Part shown: in pieces, positions 17,213 to 26,679 of the stretch | Numbering within the stretch: position 1 is the stretch's first letter | Layout of the letters: every line of letters starts with the position of its first letter | Source of the DNA: Cyanobacteria bacterium REEB459 | Lineage (GTDB): Bacteria > Cyanobacteriota > Cyanobacteriia > Phormidesmidales > Phormidesmidaceae | Direction: 5' to 3' | DNA: 46,011 nucleotides | Assembly: GCA_018970085.1 (NCBI GenBank) | Contig: JAGWXD010000023.1 | Location: 1 to 46,011 of the forward strand | The notes under the pieces: generated by a model | What the model saw: only the letters and a program-made list of their open reading frames with translations | Database searches by the model: none | What the model was told of the DNA's origin: nothing | Translations under genes and position numbers: made by a program

Positions 17213-18613
17213 GTGTCTTCTTTTCAGACCCTTCAACCCCCCCTGAAATTTATTCCCCACCACTATCGCGATTGGGTCAGGCGAGGGGGCTACGCCCTAT
17301 TGCCCCTGTTGTTACGGGTGCGGCTCCAACCCTGGTTGCCCGCCGGTATCTGGCCTGTTACCTGTAAAAATCCTGAGCTACTGGTCAAGGCTCTGCACCA
17401 GTTTCAATCCGGAGAAACTCGCCTGTTGCTGGCCTTTCGCCACAGTCAGGTGGATGATCCCCTATGTCTGGCCTATTTGTTTTCCCGGCTAGTGCCCCAG
17501 ACCGCCCGACAGCAAGGCCAGCCCCTAAGGCAGCCAATCCATAGTTTCTTTATGTACGATCGGGGCATGCCCCTCTGGGCCGGTGCCTGGCTAGAGTGGT
17601 TTTTTGCCAGTCTCGGGGGGGTCCCAGTGCATCGTGGCCGCCGCCTGGACCTCAAGGCTCTGAAGACAGTCCGCCACTATTTGCTGGCGGGACAGTTTCC
17701 CCTGACCATTGCCCCAGAGGGGGCAACCAACGGCCACGGAGAGGTGATCAGTCCCCTCGAGGCCGGCACGGCCCAGCTGGCCTTTTGGGGGGTGGAGGAT
17801 CTGGCTAAAGCCCAACGATCAGAGCGGGTGATGCTGTTGCCGATAGGATTGCAATATTTTTATCCCCAGCCTGACTGGTGTGCCCTAGACCGCCTACTAA
17901 GCGGCTTAGAGGCTGACTGCGGTTTACCCGAGGGGGGCCGCCCCGATCTCCACGGGCGATCTCCCCAGGCCTACTATCAGCGCCTAGCCCATTTGGGTTC
18001 CCACCTGCTGACCCAGATGGAAGGGTTCTATGGCCAGTTCTATGGCCAGCTCTGGCCCGAGGCCCAGACTCCTGATCGCCTTGATCTAGGCGATCGCCTC
18101 CAACCTCTGCTAGAACGCGCCCTGACCATAGCCGAAGCCTTTTTCCACCTACCCGGCCAGGATAGCCTGGAAAATCGCTGTCGCCAGCTAGAGGAAGCAG
18201 GCTGGGCCCGGATCTATAGAGAAGACATGGGTAATCTTGCCAATCTCTCCCCCTTTGACCGGGGTCTAGCCGACTGGATAGCTCAGACCGCCAGCTTGCA
18301 TATGCGCCATATGCGCCTGGTGGAGAGTTTTGTAGCGGTTACGGGAGATTACGTTAAAACCCGACCCAGCTTTGAACGATTGGCAGAAACCAGTTTGATC
18401 CTATTTGATCTGGTGGAACGGGTAAAGGGAACCCCTGTACCCAGACGTCCCCAAATGGGGCGGCGCCACGCAGTGATTACGCTGGCCGACCCCATCGATG
18501 TCAGTCAGCGCTGGCCCGCCTATCGGGCCTCTCGGACCGCCGCTAAAGCCGCGGTGGCCCAACTCACCGAAGATTTACAGACCGCCCTAGAGGGTCTGGT
18601 TGAGCAGACCTGA
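17213..18613 (+). CDS. PlsC-like 1-acyl-glycerol-3-phosphate acyltransferase family protein
   Basis: A protein of about 466 residues with an N-terminal PlsC-type acyltransferase domain: the catalytic HX4D box FRHSQVDDPL (His77, Asp82 from this start) and a glycerophosphate-binding-like APEGATNG motif near residue 170. The C-terminal 250 residues are specific to a cyanobacterial subgroup and are not assigned; they include charged helices but no clear membrane span. The family acylates lysophosphatidate or a related lipid. The GTG at 17213 is preferred over the GTG at 17207 because the ribosome-binding site GGAGG (17203-17207) then lies five bases before it. The gene is divergent from the ArsR regulator, but nothing shows that the regulator controls it. 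Confidence 0.8.
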   Translation: MSSFQTLQPPLKFIPHHYRDWVRRGGYALLPLLLRVRLQPWLPAGIWPVTCKNPELLVKALHQFQSGETRLLLAFRHSQVDDPLCLAYLFSRLVPQTARQQGQPLRQPIHSFFMYDRGMPLWAGAWLEWFFASLGGVPVHRGRRLDLKALKTVRHYLLAGQFPLTIAPEGATNGHGEVISPLEAGTAQLAFWGVEDLAKAQRSERVMLLPIGLQYFYPQPDWCALDRLLSGLEADCGLPEGGRPDLHGRSPQAYYQRLAHLGSHLLTQMEGFYGQFYGQLWPEAQTPDRLDLGDRLQPLLERALTIAEAFFHLPGQDSLENRCRQLEEAGWARIYREDMGNLANLSPFDRGLADWIAQTASLHMRHMRLVESFVAVTGDYVKTRPSFERLAETSLILFDLVERVKGTPVPRRPQMGRRHAVITLADPIDVSQRWPAYRASRTAAKAAVAQLTEDLQTALEGLVEQT

Positions 18614-18661
18614 AGCCCTGGCCTCCGGGTCCTTGTTTCGCAGATAAACTCGGTCCAGGGC

Positions 18662-18681
18662 GGTGGGGCCTAGGCCCCACC
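18662..18681. repeat. 20-bp perfect palindrome between the acyltransferase and rsfS
   Basis: The sequence GGTGGGGCC-TA-GGCCCCACC reads the same on both strands. Flanking CAGG and CCTG partly extend the symmetry. It begins 48 bases after the acyltransferase stop. With no loop and no U-tract it is a poor terminator but a very stable potential cruciform or dimeric protein-binding site. Confidence 0.8.
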
Positions 18682-18751
18682 CCTGATCCAGAGATTGGTA
18701 ACTAAGGCTATAGTCTAAGTATTCCTTACCTTATATAAACGTCCCTTGCCT

Positions 18752-19201
18752 ATGATGCATGCCCACCCTCAACCGACCCCTATGACCCCAGCCCTCTCCC
18801 CGTCGGTGACTCCCCTAGCTGATCAGTCCTTCCAACTTGCCTACGATATTGCTGCCGCCGCCGATCAGCGCAAGGGCTCTAACATTGTCATTTTGCCCGT
18901 GGCAGATGTATCTTACCTGGCCGATTACTTCGTTATTATCACCGGTTTCTCCACCGTTCAGGTGCGGGCCATTACCCGATCTATTGAAGCCAGTCTGGAA
19001 GAGCAATGGCAACGTCAGCCCCTGCGGCTGGAGGGGCAATTAGAGGGCAGCTGGGTGGTGATGGATTATGGCGATGTAATTGTCCATATATTTTTGCCCG
19101 AAACCAGGGATTTCTACGATTTGGAAGCCTTTTGGGGCCATACTCCCGCCCTTGTTTATCAGCCAGCTCTGAGCCCTACCCCCTCACCACCGGGCCGCTA
19201 G
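18752..19201 (+). CDS. rsfS: Ribosome silencing factor RsfS
   Basis: The product of about 149 residues belongs to the Iojap/DUF143 family. RsfS binds ribosomal protein L14 (uL14) on the 50S subunit and blocks joining of the 30S subunit in starved or dark cells. The core is intact: ADQRKGSNIVILPVADVSYLADYFVI, TGFSTVQVRAI and the VVMDYGDVIVHIFLPETRDFYDLEAFWGH block. The N-terminal 25 residues (Pro and Ser rich) are not conserved; ATG 18752 is chosen, but ATG 18755 or 18782 would serve. The Pro-rich tail is also variable. It is the first of three co-oriented genes (with CGLD27 and asparaginase). Confidence 0.9.
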   Translation: MMHAHPQPTPMTPALSPSVTPLADQSFQLAYDIAAAADQRKGSNIVILPVADVSYLADYFVIITGFSTVQVRAITRSIEASLEEQWQRQPLRLEGQLEGSWVVMDYGDVIVHIFLPETRDFYDLEAFWGHTPALVYQPALSPTPSPPGR

Positions 19202-19330
19202 GGTACCCCTATCGGGGCCAATGATTGGCTGCTACAGGCCGCAGTAGCCACCGTCGCCTGGGGCCCGGAAAGATTCCTAATCGGATGGAATTCGTTTAGG
19301 CTATAGCTAGGTTTTTAATCAACAGTGGCT

Positions 19331-19819
19331 ATGGCGCAGCTATGTCCAGTTCCGGCTGAACAACAGCCCATCAACGAGTATCAAGATGTGCGGCAGTCCT
19401 GGTTCTATAGCTGGGGTGGGCGGCATTTGGTGGCCTACCTGCGCCCAGTGGTGGGGTTGTGGTGCCTCAGTTGGGTAGTGGTTGGTCCAATGGTGGGAGC
19501 CAGTTTTTTCCCCAGTCGCCAGCCCCTGTTGTTTGCCCTCACCGCTGCCCTGGGTGCCTTAATTTTGCCGACCTTGGCTCTGCTCCAACTCTACGTGGGG
19601 TGGGCCCATGTGGCTGGGCGACTGCGTCAGGCCACCGTACCCTACGAGGAGTCGGGCTGGTATGACGGCCAGCTGTGGGTGAAGCCAGAGGACATTCGTA
19701 ACCGCGATCGCCTGATTGTGGACTACGAGGTCAGGCCGGTATTGCAACGAATTCGTTACACGTTGGGGACGATTGGTGTACTTTTTGGGCTAGGGCTACT
19801 GGTCTGGTGCCAGCTTTAA
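19331..19819 (+). CDS. CGLD27 family membrane protein
   Basis: A 162-residue protein of the CGLD27 (DUF1230) family, found in cyanobacteria, green algae, plants and diatoms. It has three hydrophobic helices (about residues 30-48, 55-80 and 140-160) and the signature RQATVPYEESGWYDGQLWVKP followed by RDRLIVDYEVRPVLQRIRYTL. In algae, loss of CGLD27 homologues has been linked to iron-starvation or chloroplast stress responses, but the molecular role is not known. ATG 19331 is used; a GTG at 19325 is possible. It follows rsfS by 129 bases and is followed by a hairpin that could be a terminator. Confidence 0.85.
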   Translation: MAQLCPVPAEQQPINEYQDVRQSWFYSWGGRHLVAYLRPVVGLWCLSWVVVGPMVGASFFPSRQPLLFALTAALGALILPTLALLQLYVGWAHVAGRLRQATVPYEESGWYDGQLWVKPEDIRNRDRLIVDYEVRPVLQRIRYTLGTIGVLFGLGLLVWCQL

Positions 19820-19839
19820 TCCTTGGTTTAAGATTACGG

Positions 19840-19865
19840 GGGTCACCTCCATAGTGACCCTTCTT
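19840..19865 (+). terminator. Probable terminator after the CGLD27 gene
   Basis: GGGTCAC (19840-19846) and GTGACCC (19854-19860) form a perfect 7-bp stem with a 7-base loop, followed by TTCTT. The T-tract is short and interrupted, so termination may be partial, allowing some read-through into the asparaginase gene. Confidence 0.6.
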
Positions 19866-19891
19866 CCACCGTTCTTCCCCAGGGCCCATCT

Positions 19892-20854
19892 ATGACCAGC
19901 AGTCGGGTTAACCGCCATCAAAGCAAGGAATTAGCCATTCAGCTTCTGCGTGAAGGTATTGTGGAGTCAACCCACATTGCCCATGTAGTGGTCTGTGACC
20001 ATCGGGGCCGGAATCTGTCTGTTGCTGGCAATGCCGAGCTGGCCAGCTTTGTCAGGTCTGCCCTGAAACCCTTTCAAGCCCTGGCAGTGGCCAATTCTGG
20101 AGCGCTGGAACGCTACGGTTTAAGCGATCGGGCCCTGGCGATTATGTGTGGTTCTCACCAGGGCGAACTGGGTCAGGTACGCCAGGTGTTTGAAATTTTA
20201 TGGCGCTGTGAGCTTGATGCCGGAGATCTGCGCTGTCCGGTACCGCTGGGGCGAAAAAGTCCCCTGGAGCATAATTGTTCTGGCAAACATGCCGGTATGC
20301 TAGCCCTTTGCCAGCAGCAAAGTTGGCCCCTGGACAGTTACCTGGACCGCAATCATCCTGTTCAGAAACTGGTTCTTTCTCGTTTGGCCGATCTGCTGGG
20401 GATGCCCGCCGATGAGTTTATTGTGGCCCACGACGACTGCGGAGTGCCCACCTATTTTATGCAAATTCGGCAAATGGCTACCTTGTTTGCCATGCTGGCC
20501 TCAGGTAATAACCTGGATATGGAGCGCATCATTCGCGCCATGGTCCATTATCCTGAGATGGTCGGGGGAGATCATAGTTTTGACACCCAGTTGATGCAGT
20601 TGACCCGCGGGGCTCTGGTGAGTAAGGCTGGAGCTGAGGGGATTCAATGCATTGGTCGGGTAGGGGAAAGCCTGGGACTGGCTATTAAGGTGCTCGACGG
20701 CAGCCGTCGGGCCAAGTATGCCACGGCTATCTTTACCCTCAAACAATTGGGTTGGATTGGCCCGGCAGAAGCCGATGTTCTGGCGGAAACCTACCTCCAT
20801 ATCGGCCGATTTAGTCGCCTGGATGTGGTGGGGGAACTGCCCCTAATGTATTGA
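19892..20854 (+). CDS. L-asparaginase, ReAV-like (class 3) type
   Basis: A 320-residue enzyme that hydrolyses L-asparagine to aspartate and ammonia. It belongs to the rhizobial/'asparaginase II' family, not to the E. coli type. Residues that form the active centre in the Rhizobium etli enzyme (Ser48-Lys51, Ser80, Cys135, Lys138, Cys189) match Ser56-Lys59 (SALK), Ser88 (CGSHQ), Cys129-Lys132 (NCSGKH) and Cys183 (HDDCG). The two cysteines and a lysine hold a zinc ion in that structure. No signal peptide is present, so the enzyme is cytoplasmic. It is the third gene of the rsfS group. In a cyanobacterium it could recover nitrogen from asparagine. Confidence 0.92.
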   Translation: MTSSRVNRHQSKELAIQLLREGIVESTHIAHVVVCDHRGRNLSVAGNAELASFVRSALKPFQALAVANSGALERYGLSDRALAIMCGSHQGELGQVRQVFEILWRCELDAGDLRCPVPLGRKSPLEHNCSGKHAGMLALCQQQSWPLDSYLDRNHPVQKLVLSRLADLLGMPADEFIVAHDDCGVPTYFMQIRQMATLFAMLASGNNLDMERIIRAMVHYPEMVGGDHSFDTQLMQLTRGALVSKAGAEGIQCIGRVGESLGLAIKVLDGSRRAKYATAIFTLKQLGWIGPAEADVLAETYLHIGRFSRLDVVGELPLMY

Positions 20855-20863
20855 GGGCCGATC

Positions 20864-20883
20864 TGCTCTGATGGACCAGAGCA
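20864..20883 (+). terminator. Hairpin after the asparaginase gene
   Basis: TGCTCTG (20864-20870) and CAGAGCA (20877-20883) form a 7-bp stem with a 6-base loop, nine bases after the stop codon. No U-tract follows, so it may be a weak terminator or a 3' protective hairpin. Confidence 0.4.
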
Positions 20884-20914
20884 CCAAGTGTGACCTGATC
20901 AAGATAATAACTAT

Positions 20915-20940
20915 TTTCTATGACTACTTTCTATGACTAC
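20915..20940 (+). repeat. 13-bp tandem duplication over the HAD gene start
   Basis: TTTCTATGACTAC occurs twice in direct succession (20915-20927 and 20928-20940) without a mismatch. Each copy holds an ATG; only the second (20933) is in frame with the phosphatase. The first ATG (20920) opens a 14-codon frame that ends inside the gene. Confidence 0.95.
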
Positions 20941-21766
20941 TCAGATTCGGTTGCTGGTTCTTGATATTGACGGCACTCTGGCGGGGGACTCTAACCAGGT
21001 TAGCCAGCCAGTGCTGGATCGTATTCAAGCGGTCCGGCAGCGGGGCATTGAGGTGGCGATCGCCACTGGCCGCATGTACCAGTCGGCCCTGCGCTTTCAC
21101 CGTCTGATTGGCTCCACCTTACCCCTGATTGCCTACCAGGGAGCCCTGATTAAAAGCCCCCAGAGTCAAGTTCTGCATCGCCATACCCCCTTACCCCGTT
21201 CCCTTACCCTGGAGCTCCTTGCCTACCTGACTCCTCTGGAGGACCGGCAAGACCTCTCTATTCATCTCTATCTAGATGATCAGCTTCACGTCCGGCAAAT
21301 TATTGCCGATACCCAGGCTTATGCCCAGCGATCGGGGATTGAGCCTCTAGCGGTGGGGGACCTGGCTACCCTGATGGCTGCTAACCCCGCCCTGGAAACC
21401 ACCAAACTATTGGCCCTGAGTAGCCAGAGTGATCGCCTGGTGGCTGTGCTTGATCACCTTAACCAGCGTTATGCCAATACGGATCTGTACCTGACCCAAT
21501 CGATTGAATCCTTTGTGGAGGCTACCCATCCCCTGGCCAATAAAGGGGAGGCGGTCCGGTTTTTGGCCGAAGAACTCCTGGATTTGGAACCGCACCAGGT
21601 GATGACCATCGGCGATAACTTTAACGACCTGGAGATGCTGCGCTACGCTGGTGTGGGTATTGCGATGGGCAATGCCCCCAGCGCCGTCAAGGCAGCGGCC
21701 GACTGGGTGGCTCCGGGGGTAGAGGCTGAGGGGGTAGCGGTGGCCCTAGAGCAGTTTTTGCTGTGA
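20933..21766 (+). CDS. HAD-IIB (Cof-type) phosphatase
   Basis: A 277-residue HAD-superfamily phosphatase. Motif I is LDIDGTL with nucleophile Asp11 and acid/base Asp13; motif II/III segments are AIATGR and GEAVRFLAEE; motif IV is TIGDNFNDLEML. The long insert between motifs II and III is the C2B cap of the Cof subgroup, which acts on sugar phosphates, nucleotides and flavins; the natural substrate is not predictable. The ATG at 20933 fits the standard N-terminus (MTTQIRLLVLDIDGT). The start lies in the second copy of a perfect tandem repeat, so a recent duplication has placed a competing ATG 13 bases upstream. Confidence 0.9.
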   Translation: MTTQIRLLVLDIDGTLAGDSNQVSQPVLDRIQAVRQRGIEVAIATGRMYQSALRFHRLIGSTLPLIAYQGALIKSPQSQVLHRHTPLPRSLTLELLAYLTPLEDRQDLSIHLYLDDQLHVRQIIADTQAYAQRSGIEPLAVGDLATLMAANPALETTKLLALSSQSDRLVAVLDHLNQRYANTDLYLTQSIESFVEATHPLANKGEAVRFLAEELLDLEPHQVMTIGDNFNDLEMLRYAGVGIAMGNAPSAVKAAADWVAPGVEAEGVAVALEQFLL

Positions 21767-21816
21767 TCGCTGGCCCAGGTTAGTCGCCCCCATGGCGCGG
21801 GGTGGGCAGAGAAACC

Positions 21817-21845
21817 TTGATAGTGCATTTGCACTGAACTATGAT
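21817..21845 (+). promoter_or_regulatory. ruvB promoter with LexA-box-like dyad
   Basis: TTGATA (21817-21822) and TATGAT (21840-21845) are near-consensus -35 and -10 hexamers with a spacer of exactly 17 bases. The spacer contains the perfect dyad AGTGC-ATTT-GCACT (21822-21835). The published cyanobacterial LexA box is RGTAC-N4-GTWCB; this site has the same 5-4-5 geometry with one symmetric substitution in each arm. Position inside the promoter fits repression. Confidence 0.6.
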
Positions 21846-21871
21846 GGGGGGGCACGCCCGCGGCAGATTCT

Positions 21872-22948
21872 ATGGCTATTGTTTCCTCCCATAACTCCGA
21901 CCCCTCCGCCAAGCCACCGCGATCGCCCCAGCCGGCTGCTCTCTCAGCAGATGCTGCTTCCCTGGTGCAGCAAGGGAGCGCCCAACCACCAGAAACGGCT
22001 CTGGTGGAGGACCACCTGCGGCCTCAGCGATTGCAGGATTACATTGGTCAATCGGCCCTTAAACAGGTATTAGACATTGCCATCCAGGCGGCTAAATCTC
22101 GCCAGGAGCCCCTTGATCACCTGCTTCTTTACGGCCCTCCTGGATTGGGGAAAACCACCATGGCCTTGATTCTGGCCCAGGAAATGGGGGTCGCCTGTAA
22201 AATTACCACCGCCCCGGCGCTGGAGCGTCCCCGGGATATTGTCGGTCTGTTGGTGAATCTGAAACCAGGGGATGTACTCTTTATTGACGAAATTCACCGG
22301 CTGCCCCGGGTGACCGAAGAAATTCTCTATCCAGCCATGGAGGACAGTCGCCTGGATATCACCATTGGTAAGGGCCAGGCCGCTCGCACCCGCAGCTTGC
22401 CCCTTGCTGCCTTTACCCTGGTGGGGGCCACCACCAGGGTAGGGGCCCTGTCCTCACCCCTGCGAGATCGCTTTGGCCTAGTGCAACGGCTACGGTTTTA
22501 CGACACCGATGAACTTACCCAGATTGTGCTGCGCACTGCTGAGGTGCTGAAAACTCCTCTGCACCTGGCGGGGGCCGAAGAAATTGCCCGTCGAGCCCGG
22601 GGGACGCCCCGCATTGCCAACCGCCTACTACGCCGGGTGCGGGACTACATGGAGGTGAAAGCTCCAGGGTTGATTACCGCTGCAGTCGCAGCCCAGGCTC
22701 TAGAGCTATTTAACGTTGATCCCCGGGGTCTAGACTGGACAGATCGCCGGCTACTTTCGGTGATTATCGAAAACTTTGATGGTGGCCCGATTGGGCTGGA
22801 AACCATGGCGGCGGCCACAGGGGAAGATAGCCAAACCATTGAGGAGGTGTATGAACCCTACCTGATGCAGATCGGCTACCTGCAGCGCACTCCCCGGGGG
22901 CGGGTGGTGACCGCCGCTGCCCGTCGTCATCTGGGCTACGGCGACTAA
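21872..22948 (+). CDS. ruvB: Holliday junction branch-migration helicase RuvB
   Basis: A 358-residue AAA+ motor that forms hexameric rings and, with RuvA, drives branch migration of Holliday junctions in recombinational repair. Walker A is GPPGLGKT at residues 88-95, Walker B is [10 protein letters not shown], sensor 1 is LVGATTR and the arginine finger region SSPLRDRFG is present; the C-terminal winged helix ends in LGY. An N-terminal extension of about 45 residues, Ser/Pro/Ala rich, is longer than in E. coli and typical of cyanobacterial members. ruvA is not adjacent. The gene has its own strong promoter with a LexA-like dyad, and its stop interlocks with the opposite-strand STAND gene. Confidence 0.97.
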   Translation: MAIVSSHNSDPSAKPPRSPQPAALSADAASLVQQGSAQPPETALVEDHLRPQRLQDYIGQSALKQVLDIAIQAAKSRQEPLDHLLLYGPPGLGKTTMALILAQEMGVACKITTAPALERPRDIVGLLVNLKPGDVLFIDEIHRLPRVTEEILYPAMEDSRLDITIGKGQAARTRSLPLAAFTLVGATTRVGALSSPLRDRFGLVQRLRFYDTDELTQIVLRTAEVLKTPLHLAGAEEIARRARGTPRIANRLLRRVRDYMEVKAPGLITAAVAAQALELFNVDPRGLDWTDRRLLSVIIENFDGGPIGLETMAAATGEDSQTIEEVYEPYLMQIGYLQRTPRGRVVTAAARRHLGYGD

Positions 22949-25900
22949 TCCAGCCTGGCCCCCAGGGCTCTAACCAGAGCCAGGGTGGCCGTCGATAGAC
23001 CGCTAACTCCGGTCATATTCACTCCAGCGTAGGGGAGACCCGCCTGGATCACCTGCTGACAGGGCCCTGTCGGCAAGATCCAGAGACGAATTTCTGAGTC
23101 CTGACTGATGGTCATTACCCGGCTGCGATCGCTACTGACCACCGCTGCCCAGATATCTTGCCGGTGCCCCCCTAACCGGCACGGATCGGCCCCGGCGATC
23201 AGGGGCCAAATGCTTAGCACACCAGCCCGACTGGTAATCGCTAAGGCCTGGCCAGTGCCGTCCAGGGTGACGGTGTGCAACCATTCCCCCAAAGGAGCCT
23301 GCCAGTGCCCCAGTTGGGTGCCGCTATCTAGGTCCCACCAGCATACCCGGCCGTCGTAGCTGGCACTAATCAGCCGATCCCCCGTCAAGCTCAAGGCCAG
23401 GCTGTGCACCTGGCAACGATGACCCCTCAATACCCTACGACAACTCCACTGTTGCAGATCCCAGAGGCAAATGGTGCCATCTCGCCCCCCACTGATCAGC
23501 TCGGGGGCAGGGTTGGCATTTAGCCCCAGGGCGGTGGGGTTAAAGCTTAAGGCCGAGGCAGGGCCGCCATGACCAGGCAAGGTGCCCATGGTTTTGCCGC
23601 TAGCCACCTGCCAGAGACCTATGGCCCCAGTCAAGCCGGCGGCGGCCAGCCATTCTCCCCGGGGGCTCAGGGCTATCAGGGTAGCGGCTTCTGGCAAGAT
23701 TTCAACCGGCCTGGCCTGGCCCCCGGCCCGCCACCCCTGGCCAGACCAGAGGGTAATGGTGTGATCGGCCCCGCTACTGGCCCACCACTGCCCGTCATCA
23801 CTGATGGCCAGAGCATGGAGACGACCCTGCTGGGGGTCGATCAGCAAGGGTAGGGGGTCCCTGGAGGGATCCTGATCTAGGGGCCAGATGCGAATCTGGT
23901 GGTCGGTGTGGGCTGTCATCAGGTAGTTATTGGCTGCCCCAAAGGCCATGGCACAGACGCCATAGGCTTGTCGCAGAAAACTTTGCAGCAGTTCTCTGCG
24001 GTGGGTGTGCCAGAGCTGTAATCCAGCGTCATGGCCGGTTATCAGGTAGGTGCCGTCAGGGCTAAATTGTAAGCTCCAGGCCGGGGTGGCCAGGGCCGGC
24101 CCAAGTTGATGGCGGCGGCGGTGCTGAATATCCCAAAGGGTGAGGCTAACATCTTGACGGCTACAGGCCAGATAACGGCCATCGGCACTAACGGCCAGAG
24201 CTAATACCCCCTGCATGTCGGTGGGGACTGCCCATTCAGCATCGCCAGTGGCTAGCGCCCAGAGGGTCAAACCGTAGTCGTCATAGCCGGCGGCAAAGCC
24301 GAGGGGGGGGGAGCCGAGATCGCCCGGGGGCGAGAAAAACCCCGTGGTCCGAATTGAGACCCCAGGCCTGGCCTGGAAACTGGCCCCTAGGGTTGCCTGG
24401 GGTAGGTCCCAGAGGTAGGCGGTCTGGTCTTCCCCCAGGCTAATCAGGCGATCGCCGGCTGGATTAAAACGGAGTTCCTGAATCGACCCCCGATGAGCTG
24501 TCCAGTGACGCTGACAAACCCCTGAGGCTACTTCCCACAGATAGATTTGCCCCTGGTGGTTGCCCGATGCCAGCAGCTCTCCGTTGGCGGTAAAGGCCAG
24601 GGACGTCACCCGGCTGGGGGCAAGGTTGAGACGATCGGCTGGGCCCGGGGCGGCAACCGGGTAGAGCCAGAGTTGACCGGTACTGGTGCCCACCGCCAGG
24701 GTTTCACCGTCTGGGCTAAAGCAGAGGGCTGCAATCAACATCGGTGGGTCAGCCAGGGTAATCACCTGGAGGAGGTGTCCCTGGGTCAGGTGCCACCACC
24801 ACAGCCGTCCCTGGCTATCTGCCGCCACCAGACCATGACCATTGGGGCTAATTGCCAGAACCGGGTCAGCATCCAGGGGGGTAGCAAAGGCCGTGTGGTG
24901 AAACCGGGCTGATTCAAAATTAGCCCCCTGCAGGTTGATCTGGCTTAGATCGCCGTCCCAGATATCCAGGTGGGAAAAATCCGCACCCCTGAGCCCCACC
25001 CCCAAACCTTGGTAAAGCCGGATTAAGTTAGCCGGGCCGTAGCCCGGTTGAGCCAGGGCCAGCGGCCTGAGAGCCTGATACAGGCGCTGACATTTTTGCT
25101 GGCGATCGCCGCTGCTGGCCAGGTCGACTGCCAAAGCCTGAATCAACAGCTGGCAGAGCCGCTGCTGCTGCTCTGATGACCTGGCCCTAGGGGCTGTCAT
25201 GGTGATCAGGGGCAGACGATGGAACCAATCTAGCTGTTCGCTTCGCAGTTCCTCCACCAGGCAGATCTGCAGTTGGTTTAGAGCTTGCCAGGCCACCGGC
25301 TCGGGCAGATCAATAACGGTGTCTCCCAGGACCGGGTCGGCTTTGGCCCGGCACAGCGATCGGGCAATCAAAGACTGTAGAACCGATGTACCCGGGTAGG
25401 CTGGCATATCTGCTTTTAAACTGGCCAGACTGAGGGGGGTGGGGGCCAGGGCTAACCAATATAGGAGTTCTCTCTCTTCCCTAGAAAGCCTATCCATCAA
25501 AGGTTGCAGGGTTTGATCGGAGCGATCGGCTAGAGATCGGTCTGTTTGCTTTAGAAATAAAGACACCTGTCCCTGATAGAGGTCTTGAAGCGAACTGGCA
25601 AGGGCTTTTAAGGCCAGGGGTAACCCGCCATAGCGGTGGTTGAACCCAGCCCAATCTTGGGGTGTTCCGCTAACCTTGCCCTGCTGAGCCAGGAACCCTT
25701 TAACGGCCCTATCGGTCCAGCCCTGTAGGGGGTAGTCCCGCACCCGCGGCCCCGACCAATGGGCAAAGTCTTGAGGTTTCTCCTGGCTGATGCAGAGAAT
25801 ACAACTGCGATGTTGACTGGTGGCCAACTGCTGCAGCAGGGCCGATATCCCTTGTCGGCCCGCCCGATAGGTGCCCGCTAGTTGCTGGGGAGCAAATAGC

Positions 25901-26610
25901 TCTTCTAATTGATCGATCAAGATCAGAGCGGGGCTCTGACGACACCGTTCAAGGATTCGCTCAGCTAGAGGGGTGGACCGATCTGCTTGGGGGTCGGGGT
26001 CGGCTGCCAACCAATCCCCCAGAGCCTGCAACACCTGATCATCAGTGGTCTGATCGCAGAGTAGGAGGTACCCTACCCGGTCAAAATCGGCCTTCAGCCT
26101 CTGGGCTAGATAAATTGCCAGGGAGGTTTTTCCTGAACCCGGTAGCCCCCATAGCAAAATCAGGCGACAGCGATCGGCTCGAACCCACTGGAGCAGGTGC
26201 TGACAATCCGCCTGCCGTCCCCATAGTTCCGTTTCATCGAGGGGAGGTAAGGCTTGTAGGGCGATCTGCATCTGGCCTACCCTGGTCCCTGGTGACGATG
26301 GGGGAGGGGTAGCCAAGGTTTGGGCTGCCCAGGTTTGCAGTACGTTTTGTAAATTGCGTTTATTTAGTTTAATACCCTCTTGGCGGCTATCCACCAGCTC
26401 AGACAGAAAGCGCCATAGCTTTGGTCCAACATCTTTCTTTAAATAGTCTTCAGAATAGCCAACCGATAGGCTGGCGATGGCGGTGTAGGTTTGGTTCTCC
26501 CAGGCACCCTTTAACACCAGCCGCTCCACATCCTTAAGGGGCCGACCCTTTTGCGTCAGGGCCATCTGGTTGATTAGTGTGGTAATCTCCTCAAAGTCCA
26601 TAGCGGGCAA
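22945..26610 (-). CDS. STAND-type NTPase with N-terminal helical domain and WD40 repeats
   Basis: A 1,221-residue protein in three parts. Residues 1-100 form a helical domain resembling the HTH found at the N-terminus of vWA-MoxR-associated (VMAP) systems ([23 protein letters not shown]). Residues 125-500 are an NB-ARC-like STAND ATPase: Walker A GLPGSGKT (155-162), Walker [14 protein letters not shown] (228-240), a GLPLALK motif near 329. The usual sensor SREKP reads SQEKP (275-279), losing the arginine. A short pentapeptide-like stretch (541-575) precedes about 12-14 WD40 blades to the C-terminus. STAND proteins switch from autoinhibited monomers to oligomers when the repeat domain binds a ligand; the target is unknown. 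The effector domain, if any, is not recognised. Confidence 0.88.
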   Translation of the reverse strand: MPAMDFEEITTLINQMALTQKGRPLKDVERLVLKGAWENQTYTAIASLSVGYSEDYLKKDVGPKLWRFLSELVDSRQEGIKLNKRNLQNVLQTWAAQTLATPPPSSPGTRVGQMQIALQALPPLDETELWGRQADCQHLLQWVRADRCRLILLWGLPGSGKTSLAIYLAQRLKADFDRVGYLLLCDQTTDDQVLQALGDWLAADPDPQADRSTPLAERILERCRQSPALILIDQLEELFAPQQLAGTYRAGRQGISALLQQLATSQHRSCILCISQEKPQDFAHWSGPRVRDYPLQGWTDRAVKGFLAQQGKVSGTPQDWAGFNHRYGGLPLALKALASSLQDLYQGQVSLFLKQTDRSLADRSDQTLQPLMDRLSREERELLYWLALAPTPLSLASLKADMPAYPGTSVLQSLIARSLCRAKADPVLGDTVIDLPEPVAWQALNQLQICLVEELRSEQLDWFHRLPLITMTAPRARSSEQQQRLCQLLIQALAVDLASSGDRQQKCQRLYQALRPLALAQPGYGPANLIRLYQGLGVGLRGADFSHLDIWDGDLSQINLQGANFESARFHHTAFATPLDADPVLAISPNGHGLVAADSQGRLWWWHLTQGHLLQVITLADPPMLIAALCFSPDGETLAVGTSTGQLWLYPVAAPGPADRLNLAPSRVTSLAFTANGELLASGNHQGQIYLWEVASGVCQRHWTAHRGSIQELRFNPAGDRLISLGEDQTAYLWDLPQATLGASFQARPGVSIRTTGFFSPPGDLGSPPLGFAAGYDDYGLTLWALATGDAEWAVPTDMQGVLALAVSADGRYLACSRQDVSLTLWDIQHRRRHQLGPALATPAWSLQFSPDGTYLITGHDAGLQLWHTHRRELLQSFLRQAYGVCAMAFGAANNYLMTAHTDHQIRIWPLDQDPSRDPLPLLIDPQQGRLHALAISDDGQWWASSGADHTITLWSGQGWRAGGQARPVEILPEAATLIALSPRGEWLAAAGLTGAIGLWQVASGKTMGTLPGHGGPASALSFNPTALGLNANPAPELISGGRDGTICLWDLQQWSCRRVLRGHRCQVHSLALSLTGDRLISASYDGRVCWWDLDSGTQLGHWQAPLGEWLHTVTLDGTGQALAITSRAGVLSIWPLIAGADPCRLGGHRQDIWAAVVSSDRSRVMTISQDSEIRLWILPTGPCQQVIQAGLPYAGVNMTGVSGLSTATLALVRALGARLD

Positions 26611-26679
26611 ATGGAGCTGGGGGCCGATGCAGGTAACCAGGATCTTATAGCAATCCTTCCGGAGTTAGGGGCGGGGAGG

